From the NCBI RefSeq assembly GCF_029633825.1, contig NZ_CP090640.1, forward strand, positions 372,001 to 436,000: a stretch of DNA of 64,000 nt. The letters run 5' to 3'. Shown in pieces: positions 10,151 through 20,615 of this stretch. Position 1 is the stretch's first letter, and each line of letters opens with the position of its first letter. The stretch is from Burkholderia contaminans (GTDB lineage Bacteria; Pseudomonadota; Gammaproteobacteria; Burkholderiales; Burkholderiaceae). The translations under genes and the position numbers were made by a program. The notes beneath the pieces are model-generated. The model was not told the origin of the DNA, ran no database searches, and worked only from the letters and a program-made list of their open reading frames with translations.

Positions 10151-10249
10151 GATCGGAGTCCCTCCGGTTGATGCGCGGGCGAGAAGGCCTGCCCGCCTGT
10201 CAGCTTCGACGACGCGCACCGTGCGCCACCGCGCACGGTGCGCACCGCG

Positions 10250-11575
<1,326 letters not shown>

Positions 11576-11634
11576 GGCATGTCTCCTGTGTTTGTTCGAG
11601 TGTGTCGTCGGTACTGCGTTTCCTTCGCGGCCCG

Positions 11635-12993
11635 TCATGCCGGCCGCTGCATTCCGCACGCGCGCGCATAGTGCGCGATCACGTCGCGTATCCGGTGGCG
11701 CACCCAGGCGCGCGGCTCTTTCGCAAGGCCGCCCGCGCGGCATGCCGCGTACACGTCCGGCAACCACTGCGCGACGAGCGTTTCCGGCACCGGCTGCCGC
11801 GCGAGGTTGTCGAACAGTTGCTCGACCGCGGCCGCGACGGCCGGCTGCAGCCAGTAGTAGCGGATCCGGTCGCTGTAGCTGAACTGGCGCGCGAGCCGCT
11901 GTTCGGTTTCGTCGCCGCGGTAGTACGGCGCCCAGTGCTCGGGCTGCGCGCGCATCGCGGCGTCGACGACGTCGCGCAACCGCGAGCGCTGTGCGACGTC
12001 GGCGATCAGCGCGTCCTCGATGAAGGTCAGCGCGAACAGCGCCTCGCGCAGCGCGAACGTCAGCGCCGGGCCGACCTTCAGCACCGCGAAGTGGTCGCGC
12101 ACGAGCGCGGCGAGTGCGCCCTCGGTCTGGTAGTCGGTCGAATGCGCTTCGAACACGAGGCGCGGTGTCTGCAGGATACTCGCGCCGAGCGACGCGGCCT
12201 TCGCACTGTCGTAGTCAAGCACGTGGCGATCGTCGAAGTCGACACCCGGCTGCGCGACGATCGCGACGACGCGTGCCCACGCCTCGTCGAGCCCGGCCGC
12301 CGCGAACGCATGACGGTGCGCATCGAGCGTCGCCGCGATGCTGTCGCTGCGCGTGACCGCGATCCGCGCGATCGCTGCATCGCCAGCGTCGCCGTTGCCG
12401 CTGACTTCGCCGCCCGGCGTCGGCACCTCGGTACCGATCACGTAGACGGGCGCAATGCCGGCACGCGCTGCCGCGTCTTCCGCCGCGCGACACAGCTCGG
12501 CCGCGCGCGCGGCGATCGTGCGATCGTCGAGCCGCACCGGATCGTCCGCGCACGCCATGCTCGCATCGAGGTGGATCTTTTCGAAGCCGGCTTCGACGTA
12601 GGCCGCGACCATCGCGGCCGCTTCACGCATCGCGTCAGCCGCGCGGCGATGCCGCCACGGGTTCGGGCCGAGATGGTCGCCGCCGAGCACGAGCGCCGAC
12701 GGTGCGAGCCCGCAGCGCTGCGCGATCGCGTCGACGTCGCGGCGGAAATCGGCGGGCGTCATGCCCGTGTAGCCGCCGAGATGGTTCACCTGGTTGCAGG
12801 TCGCCTCGATCAGCAGCGGCGAGCCGTCCGCGCGTGCCGCTTCGCACGCGGCCTCCAGCACGAGCCGGTGCGCGCTGCAGACCGAATAGATGCCGCGCTG
12901 CGCGTCCGCGCGGTTCGCATCGAAGATCATCCGCAGCACGGTGTCCGCATGCGCGGTGCGCGTGCGTTCGGCAACGGTCGTCAGGCCGGACAT
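11635..12993 (-). CDS. GatZ/KbaZ-family protein: tagatose-6-phosphate 4-epimerase or tagatose-bisphosphate aldolase subunit
   Basis: A 452-residue protein of the GatZ/KbaZ family (IEATCNQVNHLGGYTGM near residue 62, LGGDHLGPNPW near 104, KIHLDASMAC near 139). Classic GatZ/KbaZ proteins are non-catalytic subunits of class II tagatose-1,6-bisphosphate aldolase, whose catalytic partner is GatY/KbaY. No such partner is encoded nearby. A related Agrobacterium protein was shown to be D-tagatose 6-phosphate 4-epimerase, acting with a tagatose kinase and a galactitol dehydrogenase, and the neighbours here match that set. The gene overlaps the end of the PfkB kinase gene by 13 bases. The epimerase reading is favoured but inferred. 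Confidence 0.85.
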   Translation of the reverse strand: MSGLTTVAERTRTAHADTVLRMIFDANRADAQRGIYSVCSAHRLVLEAACEAARADGSPLLIEATCNQVNHLGGYTGMTPADFRRDVDAIAQRCGLAPSALVLGGDHLGPNPWRHRRAADAMREAAAMVAAYVEAGFEKIHLDASMACADDPVRLDDRTIAARAAELCRAAEDAAARAGIAPVYVIGTEVPTPGGEVSGNGDAGDAAIARIAVTRSDSIAATLDAHRHAFAAAGLDEAWARVVAIVAQPGVDFDDRHVLDYDSAKAASLGASILQTPRLVFEAHSTDYQTEGALAALVRDHFAVLKVGPALTFALREALFALTFIEDALIADVAQRSRLRDVVDAAMRAQPEHWAPYYRGDETEQRLARQFSYSDRIRYYWLQPAVAAAVEQLFDNLARQPVPETLVAQWLPDVYAACRAGGLAKEPRAWVRHRIRDVIAHYARACGMQRPA

Positions 12994-13937
12994 GCGATAC
13001 CTCGTTCGGTCAGGAAACGGTCGATCTCGGCCGCGCCGCTATTGCCTTCCATCGGGCCGCGCCGCGTGACCGCGATCGCCCCGGCCGCGTTCGCGCGGCG
13101 CAGTGCGACGTCGATCGGCACGCCCGCGACGAGGCTCGCGACCAGCGTGCCGCCGAAACAGTCGCCGGCGCCGGTCGGATCGACTTCGTCAACCTGGAAC
13201 GCTGCCGCTTCCGCGCGGTTCGCGCGATCGAACGCGACGCTGCCTTGCGCACCGCGCTTCAACACGACACGCTCGAGCAGCGGGTGCGTCGCAAGCAGGC
13301 CCGCGATCGCGCGCTCGGCCGGCTGCGGCCCGCAGAAGAACGGCAGGTCGGCTTCGCTCGGCAGGAACAGGTGGCACGCGGCGAGCATCTCGTCGAGTGC
13401 CGCGCGCATCGGGCGAAAGCTCAGCATCTCGGGCCGCACGTTCGGATCGAACGACACCTTCGCGCCGGCGCGCGCGGCCTCGATCACGCCGCGCTGCACG
13501 GCCGCGATCGCCGATTCGCTCGTCAGCGACGAGCCCATCACGTGGAAGTAGCGGCAGCCGTCGAACATCGCGGTGTCGACGTCGGACGCATCGACGCACG
13601 CGGCTGCACTGGTGGACAGCGTGAACACGAAGCTGCGCGAGCCGTCGTCGCGATACGCGACGAACGCGGTGCCGGTCGGGCGCGCGACGCGACGGATGCG
13701 CGCGACGTCAACGCCGTCGCGTTCGAGCCGCGCGACGATCGCGTCGCCGAACGCGTCACGGCCCACGCAGCCCGCATACGCGACGCGCGCGCCGAGCCGC
13801 GCGGCCTGGTCGGCGAAGATCGCCGGCGCGCCGCTCGGGAACGGCCCTTCGAACAGGCCCGGCGTATCGAAACCCTGGCCGCGCTCGGCGGCGACGAATT
13901 CGGCGAGCAGTTCGCCGGCAACGACGATCTCGGCCAT
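12981..13937 (-). CDS. PfkB-family sugar kinase (probable ketohexose kinase, tagatose/fructose)
   Basis: A 318-residue ribokinase/PfkB-fold protein. The signature DPTGAGD is at residues 253-259 with the catalytic Asp at 259 and the anion hole just before it; the N-terminal substrate motif G-G-A-P-A is seen as S-G-A-P-A-I near 36. A strong Shine-Dalgarno (GAGGAGGG) precedes the ATG. It follows the dehydrogenase gene by about 96 bp and overlaps the GatZ/KbaZ gene. In this setting it would phosphorylate the ketose made by the dehydrogenase, giving tagatose 6-phosphate or fructose 6-phosphate; KDG kinase activity cannot be excluded from sequence. Confidence 0.88.
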   Translation of the reverse strand: MAEIVVAGELLAEFVAAERGQGFDTPGLFEGPFPSGAPAIFADQAARLGARVAYAGCVGRDAFGDAIVARLERDGVDVARIRRVARPTGTAFVAYRDDGSRSFVFTLSTSAAACVDASDVDTAMFDGCRYFHVMGSSLTSESAIAAVQRGVIEAARAGAKVSFDPNVRPEMLSFRPMRAALDEMLAACHLFLPSEADLPFFCGPQPAERAIAGLLATHPLLERVVLKRGAQGSVAFDRANRAEAAAFQVDEVDPTGAGDCFGGTLVASLVAGVPIDVALRRANAAGAIAVTRRGPMEGNSGAAEIDRFLTERGIACPA

Positions 13938-14033
13938 CAGGCTTGCCCTCCTCGTTCGACGGCGGCCGCGACGTACAGTGACGCGGCTGCATCGCTGGCC
14001 GGCCGGCAGGTGGCGCGTGCGAGCGGCATCACT

Positions 14034-14810
14034 TCAGCTCATCCAGTTGCCGCCGTCGACGTTCAGCGTCTGGGCGGTGATGTAGTCGGCGTCGGACGAC
14101 GCGAGGAACAGCGCGGCGCCCGTCAGGTCGCCCGGCACGCCCATGCGGCCGAGCGGCACGGCTTCGCCGACGAGCCGCTTCTTTTCACCCAGCGGCCGGT
14201 TCTCGTAGCGCGCGAACAGCGCATCGACCTGCTCCCACATCGGCGTGTCGACGACGCCCGGCGCGATGCCGTTCACGTTGATCCGGTGCGGCGCGAGCGC
14301 GAGCGCGGCCGACTGCGTATAGCTGATCACCGCGGCCTTGGTCGCGCAGTAGTGCGAAACGAGTGCCTCGCCACGACGCCCGGCCTGCGACGACATGTTG
14401 ACGATCTTGCCGCCGCGCCCCTGCTCGACCATCCGCTGCGCGACGGCCTGCATCAAGAAGAACAGCCCTTTCACGTTGACCGCGAACAGCCGGTCGAACA
14501 CGTCCCACGATTCTTCGAGGATCGGGCGCATGTCGAACAGCGCCGCGTTGTTGAACAGGATGTCGACGCCGCCGAAGCGCTCGACCGCCGTGGTGACGAT
14601 GCGCTCGATGTCGTCGCGGCGCGTGACGTCCGCGGTGACGGCCACCGCGCGGCCGGGGTTCGCCTCGATGAGCCGCGCAAGCGAGCCGCCCGCCGGCTTC
14701 AGGTCGACGAGCACGCAGCGTGCGCCCTCGTCCAGATAGCGTTGTGCGACCGCCTCGCCGATGCCGCTTGCGGCGCCCGTCAGGATCGCGACCTTGTCTT
14801 CCAGTCTCAC
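14034..14810 (-). CDS. Short-chain polyol dehydrogenase, SmoS-like (sorbitol/galactitol dehydrogenase)
   Basis: A 258-residue SDR enzyme with the NAD-binding TGAASGIG at 11-18, N-N-A-A at 87-90, catalytic Ser about 140, Y154 and K158. Stretches such as SQAGRRGEALV and the C-terminus NVDGGNWMS are strikingly like Rhodobacter SmoS, which oxidises sorbitol to fructose and galactitol to tagatose. The start codon is GTG with GGAGAC upstream. It is the promoter-proximal gene of an eight-gene operon with a kinase, a GatZ/KbaZ protein and an ABC importer, so it should catalyse the first oxidation of the imported polyol. Confidence 0.88.
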   Translation of the reverse strand: MRLEDKVAILTGAASGIGEAVAQRYLDEGARCVLVDLKPAGGSLARLIEANPGRAVAVTADVTRRDDIERIVTTAVERFGGVDILFNNAALFDMRPILEESWDVFDRLFAVNVKGLFFLMQAVAQRMVEQGRGGKIVNMSSQAGRRGEALVSHYCATKAAVISYTQSAALALAPHRINVNGIAPGVVDTPMWEQVDALFARYENRPLGEKKRLVGEAVPLGRMGVPGDLTGAALFLASSDADYITAQTLNVDGGNWMS

Positions 14811-15139
14811 TGGCTGTCTCCGGTTCGTTCTGCTTGTCGACGGCTGCGAGGTGAGCGAACGCTCGCTAACCGATCAATTGCTCTGTTGGTGATCGAATGA
14901 TCGGATACGCGATTCGCGCTGTCAAGGCGACGTGACGGCTTTCTATGACGCGCTGCGGCACAACGGCGCAGCGTAACGACCCGCCGTGCACGCCCGGCAA
15001 GGCGCGGCGCACACGGTGCGGCGCGGTCGGATCGACGATGAAGGGGACGGAGCGAGGACGGAAACGGGATTTCGCGCTGCACGGCGCGGCGATACGTTAT
15101 ATCATCGCCATACTTTGTTTCATCGCCCTGCTTCACGCC
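14811..15139. promoter_or_regulatory. Divergent intergenic region with candidate Zur box
   Basis: This 329-bp gene-free stretch separates the polyol operon (leftwards) from zur (rightwards). It contains AT-rich patches unlike the surrounding coding DNA. ATACGTTATATCATCGCCAT, about 40 bp before the zur ATG, has the GTTATAT-AT core of proteobacterial Zur boxes, though the right half-site is weak. Closer to the polyol genes CGATCAATTGCTCTGTTGGTGATCG is a loose dyad near 14870-14895 that could serve the operon's regulator. I saw no convincing small gene. Confidence 0.4.
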
Positions 15140-15601
15140 ATGGCTACCTCATCGTCCATTGACGCCCGGCTGTCCCGGGCCGACGCATTCGCCGCCGAGC
15201 ACGGGCTCGCGTGGACGCCGCTGCGCCGCCAGGTCTACGAACGCGTGCTGGCCGCGCAGCGGCCGATCGGCGCGTACGACCTGCTCGCCGAGCTCGAGCC
15301 GCAGCGTGGCCGCGTGCCGCCCACGACCGTCTACCGCGCGCTGGATTTCCTCGTCGAGCACGGCTTCATCCACCGGATCGAATCGAAGAACGCGTTCTTC
15401 GCGTGCTGCGAGATCGGCGTGCCGCACGAAGGCCAGTTCCTGATCTGCGACTCGTGCGGCGATACCGTCGAGATTCCCGGCGGCGATCTCGCGAAGCAGT
15501 TGTCCGCGAGCGAGCCCGCGCACGGTTTCGAAGTCCACCACCAGGTCGTCGAGCTGAGCGGCCTGTGCGGGCACTGCAAGCACAAGCCCGTGCAACGCTG
15601 A
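15140..15601 (+). CDS. zur: Fur-family zinc uptake regulator Zur
   Basis: A 153-residue Fur-family repressor. The N-terminal winged helix (residues about 15-85, with T-T-V-Y-R-A-L-D-F-L recognition helix) is followed by a dimerisation domain with two C-x-x-C pairs (C103/C106 and C143/C146) that bind the structural zinc. Its position directly before znuA-znuC-znuB identifies it as Zur rather than Fur. With zinc bound it should repress this operon, and a candidate site lies upstream, so it is probably autoregulated. The ATG at 15140 gives the normal family length. Confidence 0.88.
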   Translation: MATSSSIDARLSRADAFAAEHGLAWTPLRRQVYERVLAAQRPIGAYDLLAELEPQRGRVPPTTVYRALDFLVEHGFIHRIESKNAFFACCEIGVPHEGQFLICDSCGDTVEIPGGDLAKQLSASEPAHGFEVHHQVVELSGLCGHCKHKPVQR

Positions 15602-15647
15602 CGCGTTTCGTGCGGCGCACGCGCCGCCCCTTCCAACGAGGAGTCCC

Positions 15648-16562
15648 ATGTCCAATGCCCTGAAGCGCACGCCGCGGCGTGCCTTGTCGCCTGTCCGCTG
15701 GCTCGCCGCCGCCGTTGCCGCCCTGTCGCTCGCGGCGCCCGCGTTCGCACAGGCCGCGACCGTCAACGTCGTGGCCGCCGAGAATTTCTACGGCGACGTC
15801 GCGTCGCAAATCGGCGGCAGCCACGTCGCGGTGACGAGCATTCTCAGCAATCCGGACCAGGACCCGCACCTGTTCGAAGCGAGCCCGAAGACCGCCCGCG
15901 CGCTCCAGCACGCACAGGTCGTGATCTACAACGGCGCCAACTACGATCCGTGGATGAGCAAGCTGCTGGGCGCGTCGAAGCAGGCGAAGCGCGCAACGAT
16001 CGTCGTCGCCGATCTGGTCGGCAAGAAGGCCGGCGACAACCCGCACCTGTGGTACGACCCGGCGACGATGCCGGCCGCCGCGCGCGCGATCGCGGCCGAG
16101 CTCGGCCGCGCCGACCCGGCGAACAAGGCCGAATACGACGCGAACCTGCAGAAGTTCGTGGCCTCGCTGAAGCCCGTCGACGACAAGGTCGCCGCGCTGC
16201 GCGCGCAGTACAAGGGCGTGCCGGTCACGGCCACCGAGCCCGTGTTCGGCTACATGTCCGACGCGATCGGCCTCGACATGCGCAACCTGCGCTTCCAGCT
16301 CGCGACGATGAACGACACCGAGGCCAGCGCGCAGGATGTCGCCGCGTTCGAGAACGACCTGCGCAAGAAGCAGGTGCGCGTGCTGATCTACAACAGCCAG
16401 GCTGAAGCACCGATGACCAAGCGCATGCTGAAGATCGCGCGCGACGGCGGCGTGCCGACCGTCAGCGTCACCGAGACGCAGCCGGCCGGCAAGACCTTCC
16501 AGCAATGGATGGCCGGCCAGCTCGACGCGCTGTCGGCCGCGCTGGCCGCCGGCAAGAAATAA
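15648..16562 (+). CDS. znuA: Zinc/manganese ABC transporter substrate-binding protein ZnuA
   Basis: A 304-residue cluster A-I periplasmic metal-binding protein with a Sec signal peptide (about 1-36, ending A-F-A-Q-A-A). Likely metal ligands are H74 (D-P-H-L-F), H133 (N-P-H-L-W) and E198 (T-E-P-V-F); in ZnuA of E. coli the third ligand is histidine. The long His/Asp-rich loop of many ZnuA proteins is absent. GAGGAG lies just before the ATG. It is 46 bp after zur and followed by ATPase and permease. Zinc is the likely substrate from context; the Glu ligand leaves manganese possible. Confidence 0.85.
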   Translation: MSNALKRTPRRALSPVRWLAAAVAALSLAAPAFAQAATVNVVAAENFYGDVASQIGGSHVAVTSILSNPDQDPHLFEASPKTARALQHAQVVIYNGANYDPWMSKLLGASKQAKRATIVVADLVGKKAGDNPHLWYDPATMPAAARAIAAELGRADPANKAEYDANLQKFVASLKPVDDKVAALRAQYKGVPVTATEPVFGYMSDAIGLDMRNLRFQLATMNDTEASAQDVAAFENDLRKKQVRVLIYNSQAEAPMTKRMLKIARDGGVPTVSVTETQPAGKTFQQWMAGQLDALSAALAAGKK

Positions 16563-16577
16563 ACCCTCCGCAATGAC

Positions 16578-17468
16578 ATGACCGCCACTCCTCACGCACT
16601 CGCCGTCGATCGCGTCACGCTCGAACTGGGCGGACGCACGATCCTGCGCGATGTCAGCTTCTCGATCGAACCCGGCGAATTCGTCGGCGTGCTCGGGCCG
16701 AACGGCGCGGGCAAGACGACGCTGATGCGCGCGGTGCTCGGGCTCGTGCCCGTATCGTCCGGCACGCTGTCCGTGGGCGGCGTGCCGGTCGTGCGCGGCA
16801 ACGCGTCGATCGGCTACATGCCGCAGATCCGCAGCGGCCTCGCGAACCGCCGGATGCGCGGCTACGACTTCGTCGCGATGGCCGCCGACGGCCACCGCTG
16901 GGGGCTGCCGCACACGAACGCGGCAACGCGCCGCGACGTCGACCGCGTGCTCGACCTCGTCGGCGGCCCGACGCTCGCGCGCCGGCCGCTGTCGGAACTG
17001 TCCGGCGGCGAGCGGCAGCGCCTGCTGCTCGCGCAATGCCTGCTCGGCAACCCGAAGCTGCTGCTGCTCGACGAGCCGCTGATCAGCCTCGACCCGAACC
17101 ACCAGCGCGGCGTCGTCGAACTCGTGCGCAACGTGCAGCGCGAGCTCGGCATCACCGTGCTGTTCTCCGCGCACGAACTGAATCCGCTGCTGAACGCGCT
17201 CGACCGCGTGCTGTATCTCGGCAACGGCGTTGCCGCGCTCGGCACCGTCGACGAGGTGATCACGAAGCCGGTGCTGTCTCGGCTCTACGGTTCGCCGATC
17301 GACGTGATGCGCGTGAACGGCAAGATCTTCGTGATGTCGGGCGATGTCGAGATCGAGAAGCACGATCACGAACACGAGGACGACGACGGCCACTCGCACG
17401 GCGGGGGCGGCGGCCACGGCCATCACCACCACGGACACGCTCATCCCGGGCATTCGCACGATGTTTGA
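16578..17468 (+). CDS. znuC: Zinc ABC transporter ATP-binding protein ZnuC with His-rich C-terminal tail
   Basis: A 296-residue ABC ATPase. Walker A GPNGAGKT is at 40-47, the signature LSGGE at 141-145, and Walker B (LLLLDEP) follows, then SAHELN as H-loop. Residues from about 261 form a tail of His, Asp, Glu and Gly with fourteen histidines in about 36 residues, a cytoplasmic metal-binding sequence not part of the ATPase fold. The gene overlaps the permease gene by eight bases. Functionally it drives periplasmic metal into the cytoplasm; the tail might buffer zinc or sense it. Confidence 0.88.
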   Translation: MTATPHALAVDRVTLELGGRTILRDVSFSIEPGEFVGVLGPNGAGKTTLMRAVLGLVPVSSGTLSVGGVPVVRGNASIGYMPQIRSGLANRRMRGYDFVAMAADGHRWGLPHTNAATRRDVDRVLDLVGGPTLARRPLSELSGGERQRLLLAQCLLGNPKLLLLDEPLISLDPNHQRGVVELVRNVQRELGITVLFSAHELNPLLNALDRVLYLGNGVAALGTVDEVITKPVLSRLYGSPIDVMRVNGKIFVMSGDVEIEKHDHEHEDDDGHSHGGGGGHGHHHHGHAHPGHSHDV

Positions 17469-18243
17469 ATACGACTTCATGATCAACGCCTTCGCGGCGT
17501 CGGGGATCGTCGCGGTGCTCGCGGGCATCGTCGGCTACTTCCTGGTGCTGCGCGGGCAGACCTTCGCCGGCCATGCGCTGTCGCACGTCGGCTTCACCGG
17601 CGCGACGGGCGCGGTGCTGCTCGGCATCTCGCCGATCTGGGGGATGGTCGGCTTCACGCTCGCGGCCGGCATCGGGATGGGCGCGCTCGGCGAAAAGCTC
17701 GCGGGCCGCGACGTCGCGATCGGCGTGATTCTGTCCGGCGCGCTCGGCTTCGGCCTGCTGTTCCTGCATTTCTACACGTCGTTCGCGACGCAGGTCACCG
17801 CGCTGCTGTTCGGCAACGTGCTCGCGGTGAGCCACGACACGCTCGCGGTACTCGCCGGCATCGGCGCGGTGAGCCTCGCCGCGCTCGCGCTGATCGCGCG
17901 GCCGCTGCTGTTCGCGTCGCTGCAGCCCGAACTGGCCGAAGCCAAGGGCGTGTCGCTGCGCACGGTGTCGATGCTGTTCCTCGCGGTGTGCGCGCTCGCA
18001 GTGGCCGCGGCGACGCAGATCGTCGGCGTGCTGCTGGTGTTCACGCTGCTGGTCGGGCCGGCCGCCGCCGCGCAGAACGTGACGACGCGACTGTCGACCG
18101 GCGTGCTGCTCGCCGCGCTGTTCGCATTGTTCGAAGCGTGGCTCGGCATCGTGCTCGCGTATCACACCGACTGGCCGACGAGCTTCTGGATCACCGCGCT
18201 GTCGGCGCTCGTGTACGGCGCGAGCCTGTTGCGACGCCACTGA
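17461..18243 (+). CDS. znuB: Zinc ABC transporter permease ZnuB
   Basis: A 260-residue polytopic protein of the ABC-3 metal permease family with about eight hydrophobic segments (G-I-V-G-Y-F-L-V-L-R-G-Q-T-F-A-G-H-A-L-S-H-V-G is the conserved N-terminal region). Its start overlaps the end of the ATPase gene by eight bases, so translation is coupled. It is the last gene of the zur-znuACB run and is followed by a strong rho-independent terminator. Confidence 0.9.
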   Translation: MFEYDFMINAFAASGIVAVLAGIVGYFLVLRGQTFAGHALSHVGFTGATGAVLLGISPIWGMVGFTLAAGIGMGALGEKLAGRDVAIGVILSGALGFGLLFLHFYTSFATQVTALLFGNVLAVSHDTLAVLAGIGAVSLAALALIARPLLFASLQPELAEAKGVSLRTVSMLFLAVCALAVAAATQIVGVLLVFTLLVGPAAAAQNVTTRLSTGVLLAALFALFEAWLGIVLAYHTDWPTSFWITALSALVYGASLLRRH

Positions 18244-18262
18244 GCGCCACCCGAAGGAAATG

Positions 18263-18304
18263 AAAAACGCCGGCGTGCCCGAGGGGGCAGCGCCGGCGTT
18301 TTTT
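18263..18304 (+). terminator. Rho-independent terminator after znuB
   Basis: AACGCCGGCG and CGCCGGCGTT form a GC-rich stem around a 15-base loop, followed by six T. It stands 20 bp after the znuB stop, and because A precedes the left arm it may also work for fghA transcription arriving from the right. Confidence 0.9.
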
Positions 18305-18368
18305 CATGCGCCCGCGATCGTGCGGTGCGCGGTGTGCCGCCGTGTGCGTTACCTGCTTCCCTTCCCCC

Positions 18369-19217
18369 TCATCGTGCGAGAACGCGCGCGTGATGCGCGA
18401 GGTGATCGGCGATGAACGTCGAGATGAAGTAGTACCCGTGGTCGTAACCCGGATGGCGGCGCAGCGTCAGCGGCTGGCCGGCCTTCGCGCACGCGGCTTC
18501 GAACACGTCGGGGTTCAGCTGGTTCGCGAGGAACTGGTCGGCGAGGCCCTGGTCGACGAGGATGCCGTCCGCGAACTTCGGCGCATCGGCACGCGCGACG
18601 AGTTCGCTCGCGTCGTGTGCCTTCCATGCTTCACGATCGGCGCCCAGATAACCCGAGAATGCCTTCTCGCCCCACGGGCAGCGCGTCGGCGCGGCGATCG
18701 GCGCGAACGCCGACACCGACCGGTACAGGCCCGGATGGCGCAACGCGAGCGTCAGCGCGCCGTGCCCGCCCATCGAGTGCCCGACGATGCCGAGCCGCGT
18801 GCCGTCGATCGGCAGTTCGGCCGCGACGAGCGCGCGCAGCTCGCCCGTCACGTACGACTCCATCCGGTAATGCGTCGACCATGGCGCTTCGGTCGCATCG
18901 ACGTAGAAGCCCGCGCCGACGCCGAAGTCCCACGCGTCGGTCTCGCCCGGCACGCCCGCGCCGCGCGGGCTCGTGTCGGGCATCACGAGCGCGATGCCGT
19001 GCTGCGCCGCGTATTGCTGCGCGCCGGCCTTGATCGCGAACGTCTCGTCGGTGCACGTGAGCCCCGCGAGATAGAACAGCGCCGGCACGCGGCCGTGCGC
19101 CGCCTGCGGCGGCAGGTACACCGAGAACTTCATCGGCAGGCCGATGGCCGCCGAATCGTGACGGTAGAAACGCTGCTCGCCGCCGTGGCACGCATGCGAG
19201 GAAACGAGTTCGAGCAT
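18369..19217 (-). CDS. fghA: S-formylglutathione hydrolase
   Basis: A 282-residue alpha/beta hydrolase of the esterase D family. The nucleophile elbow G-H-S-M-G-G lies near residue 150, Asp in D-Q-G-L-A-D and His in G-Y-D-H-G-Y-Y complete the triad. LAGLTCTDETF is diagnostic of the family. The enzyme hydrolyses S-formylglutathione to formate and glutathione, the second step of formaldehyde detoxification. It lies 16 bp after the dehydrogenase that performs the first step, on the same strand. Confidence 0.96.
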   Translation of the reverse strand: MLELVSSHACHGGEQRFYRHDSAAIGLPMKFSVYLPPQAAHGRVPALFYLAGLTCTDETFAIKAGAQQYAAQHGIALVMPDTSPRGAGVPGETDAWDFGVGAGFYVDATEAPWSTHYRMESYVTGELRALVAAELPIDGTRLGIVGHSMGGHGALTLALRHPGLYRSVSAFAPIAAPTRCPWGEKAFSGYLGADREAWKAHDASELVARADAPKFADGILVDQGLADQFLANQLNPDVFEAACAKAGQPLTLRRHPGYDHGYYFISTFIADHLAHHARVLAR

Positions 19218-19233
19218 CGCGGTGCGCTCCCGG

Positions 19234-20340
19234 TCAGTACAGCACGACCGAGCGGATCGACTCGCCGGCCTTCATCAGGTCGAAGCCTTCGTTGATCCGC
19301 TCGAGCGGCAGCGTGTGCGTGATCAGGTCGTCGATGTTGATCTTGCCTTCCATGTACCAGTCGACGATCTTCGGCACGTCGGTGCGGCCGCGCGCGCCGC
19401 CGAACGCCGAACCCTTCCACTCGCGGCCCGTGACCAGCTGGAACGGGCGCGTGCTGATTTCCTCGCCCGCTGCCGCCACGCCGATGATGAACGACTGGCC
19501 CCAGCCCTTGTGCGTGCACTCCAGCGCCTGGCGCATCAGCTTCACGTTGCCGACGCACTCTAACGAGTAGTCGGCGCCGCCGTCGGTGAGCTGCACGATG
19601 TGGTCGACCACGTTCTCGACTTCGTTCGGGTTGATGAAGTGCGTCATCCCGAACTTCTTCGCGAGCTCGACGCGCTTCGGGTTGATGTCGACGCCGATGA
19701 TCTTGTCCGCGCCGACCATCTTCGCGCCCTGGATCACGTTCAGGCCGATGCCGCCGAGGCCGAACACGACGACGTTCGCGCCCGCCTCGACCTTCGCCGA
19801 GTACACGACCGCGCCGACGCCCGTCGTCACGCCGCAGCCGATGTAGCAGATCTTGTCGAACGGCGCGTCCTCGCGCACCTTCGCCACCGCGATTTCAGGC
19901 ACGACGATGTAGTTCGAGAACGTCGACGTACCCATGTAGTGGAACAGCGGCTTGCCGTCGAGCGAGAAGCGCGACGTCGCGTCGGGCATCAGGCCCTTGC
20001 CCTGCGTCGCGCGGATCTTCTGGCACAGGTTGGTCTTGCGCGACAGGCAGAACTTGCACTCGCGGCATTCCGGCGTGTAGAGCGGGATCACGTGATCGCC
20101 CTTGCGCAGCGTCCCGACGCCGGGGCCGACGTCCACCACGACGCCCGCGCCTTCATGACCGAGGATCGCCGGGAAGATCCCTTCCGGATCGGCGCCCGAC
20201 AGCGTGTAGTAGTCGGTGTGACAGATGCCCGTCGCCTTCACCTCGATCAGCACTTCGCCGGCGCGCGGCCCTTCGAGATCGACTTCCTCGATCGTCAGCG
20301 GCGCGCCCGCCTTCCATGCAATCGCTGCTTTCGTCTTCAT
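19234..20340 (-). CDS. frmA: S-(hydroxymethyl)glutathione dehydrogenase / class III alcohol dehydrogenase
   Basis: A 368-residue zinc alcohol dehydrogenase. It shows catalytic-zinc Cys in A-T-G-I-C-H-T-D, the G-H-E-G-A-G-V-V motif, the structural zinc cluster C-x-x-C-x-x-C ([15 protein letters not shown]), and the NAD site G-L-G-G-I-G. This is the glutathione-dependent formaldehyde dehydrogenase that oxidises the spontaneous formaldehyde-glutathione adduct. AGGAG precedes the ATG. It is the first gene of a two-gene operon with fghA. No FrmR repressor gene is seen next to it. Confidence 0.96.
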   Translation of the reverse strand: MKTKAAIAWKAGAPLTIEEVDLEGPRAGEVLIEVKATGICHTDYYTLSGADPEGIFPAILGHEGAGVVVDVGPGVGTLRKGDHVIPLYTPECRECKFCLSRKTNLCQKIRATQGKGLMPDATSRFSLDGKPLFHYMGTSTFSNYIVVPEIAVAKVREDAPFDKICYIGCGVTTGVGAVVYSAKVEAGANVVVFGLGGIGLNVIQGAKMVGADKIIGVDINPKRVELAKKFGMTHFINPNEVENVVDHIVQLTDGGADYSLECVGNVKLMRQALECTHKGWGQSFIIGVAAAGEEISTRPFQLVTGREWKGSAFGGARGRTDVPKIVDWYMEGKINIDDLITHTLPLERINEGFDLMKAGESIRSVVLY

Positions 20341-20615
20341 CGTGTGACTCCTGTCTGTGTGTGAGGTCGGCCCGGGTCGGCGCGTCAGCGCTCATGTCGG
20401 CCGGCGTGGGTGCGCGAGCACCCATGCCGGCCTCATGCTTCGCACCGGGTTCCATGCAAAGCTGTCGAAGCCGTGCCGCGCGGCGTCGCGCACGGCACGG
20501 CAAAAGAATCTCGTGCTCGCCATGATGGCCGGTCCGGCCGCGCATCGCGTGCGGGAAACGGTCGCCGGCTTGCCACGATGCGTCATCGCTGGCGCAAAAG
20601 AACAAGTGTCCGAGT
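20341..20615. promoter_or_regulatory. frmA upstream region with a long hairpin
   Basis: This 275-bp stretch lies between the frmA start and the end of the FGGY kinase gene. At 20399-20413 and 20418-20432 two 15-base arms (one mismatch) flank a GCGA tetraloop about 60 bp before the frmA start codon. No T tract follows on either strand, so it is not a standard terminator; it may be a leader structure or stop transcription from the kinase gene by another route. Confidence 0.4.
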
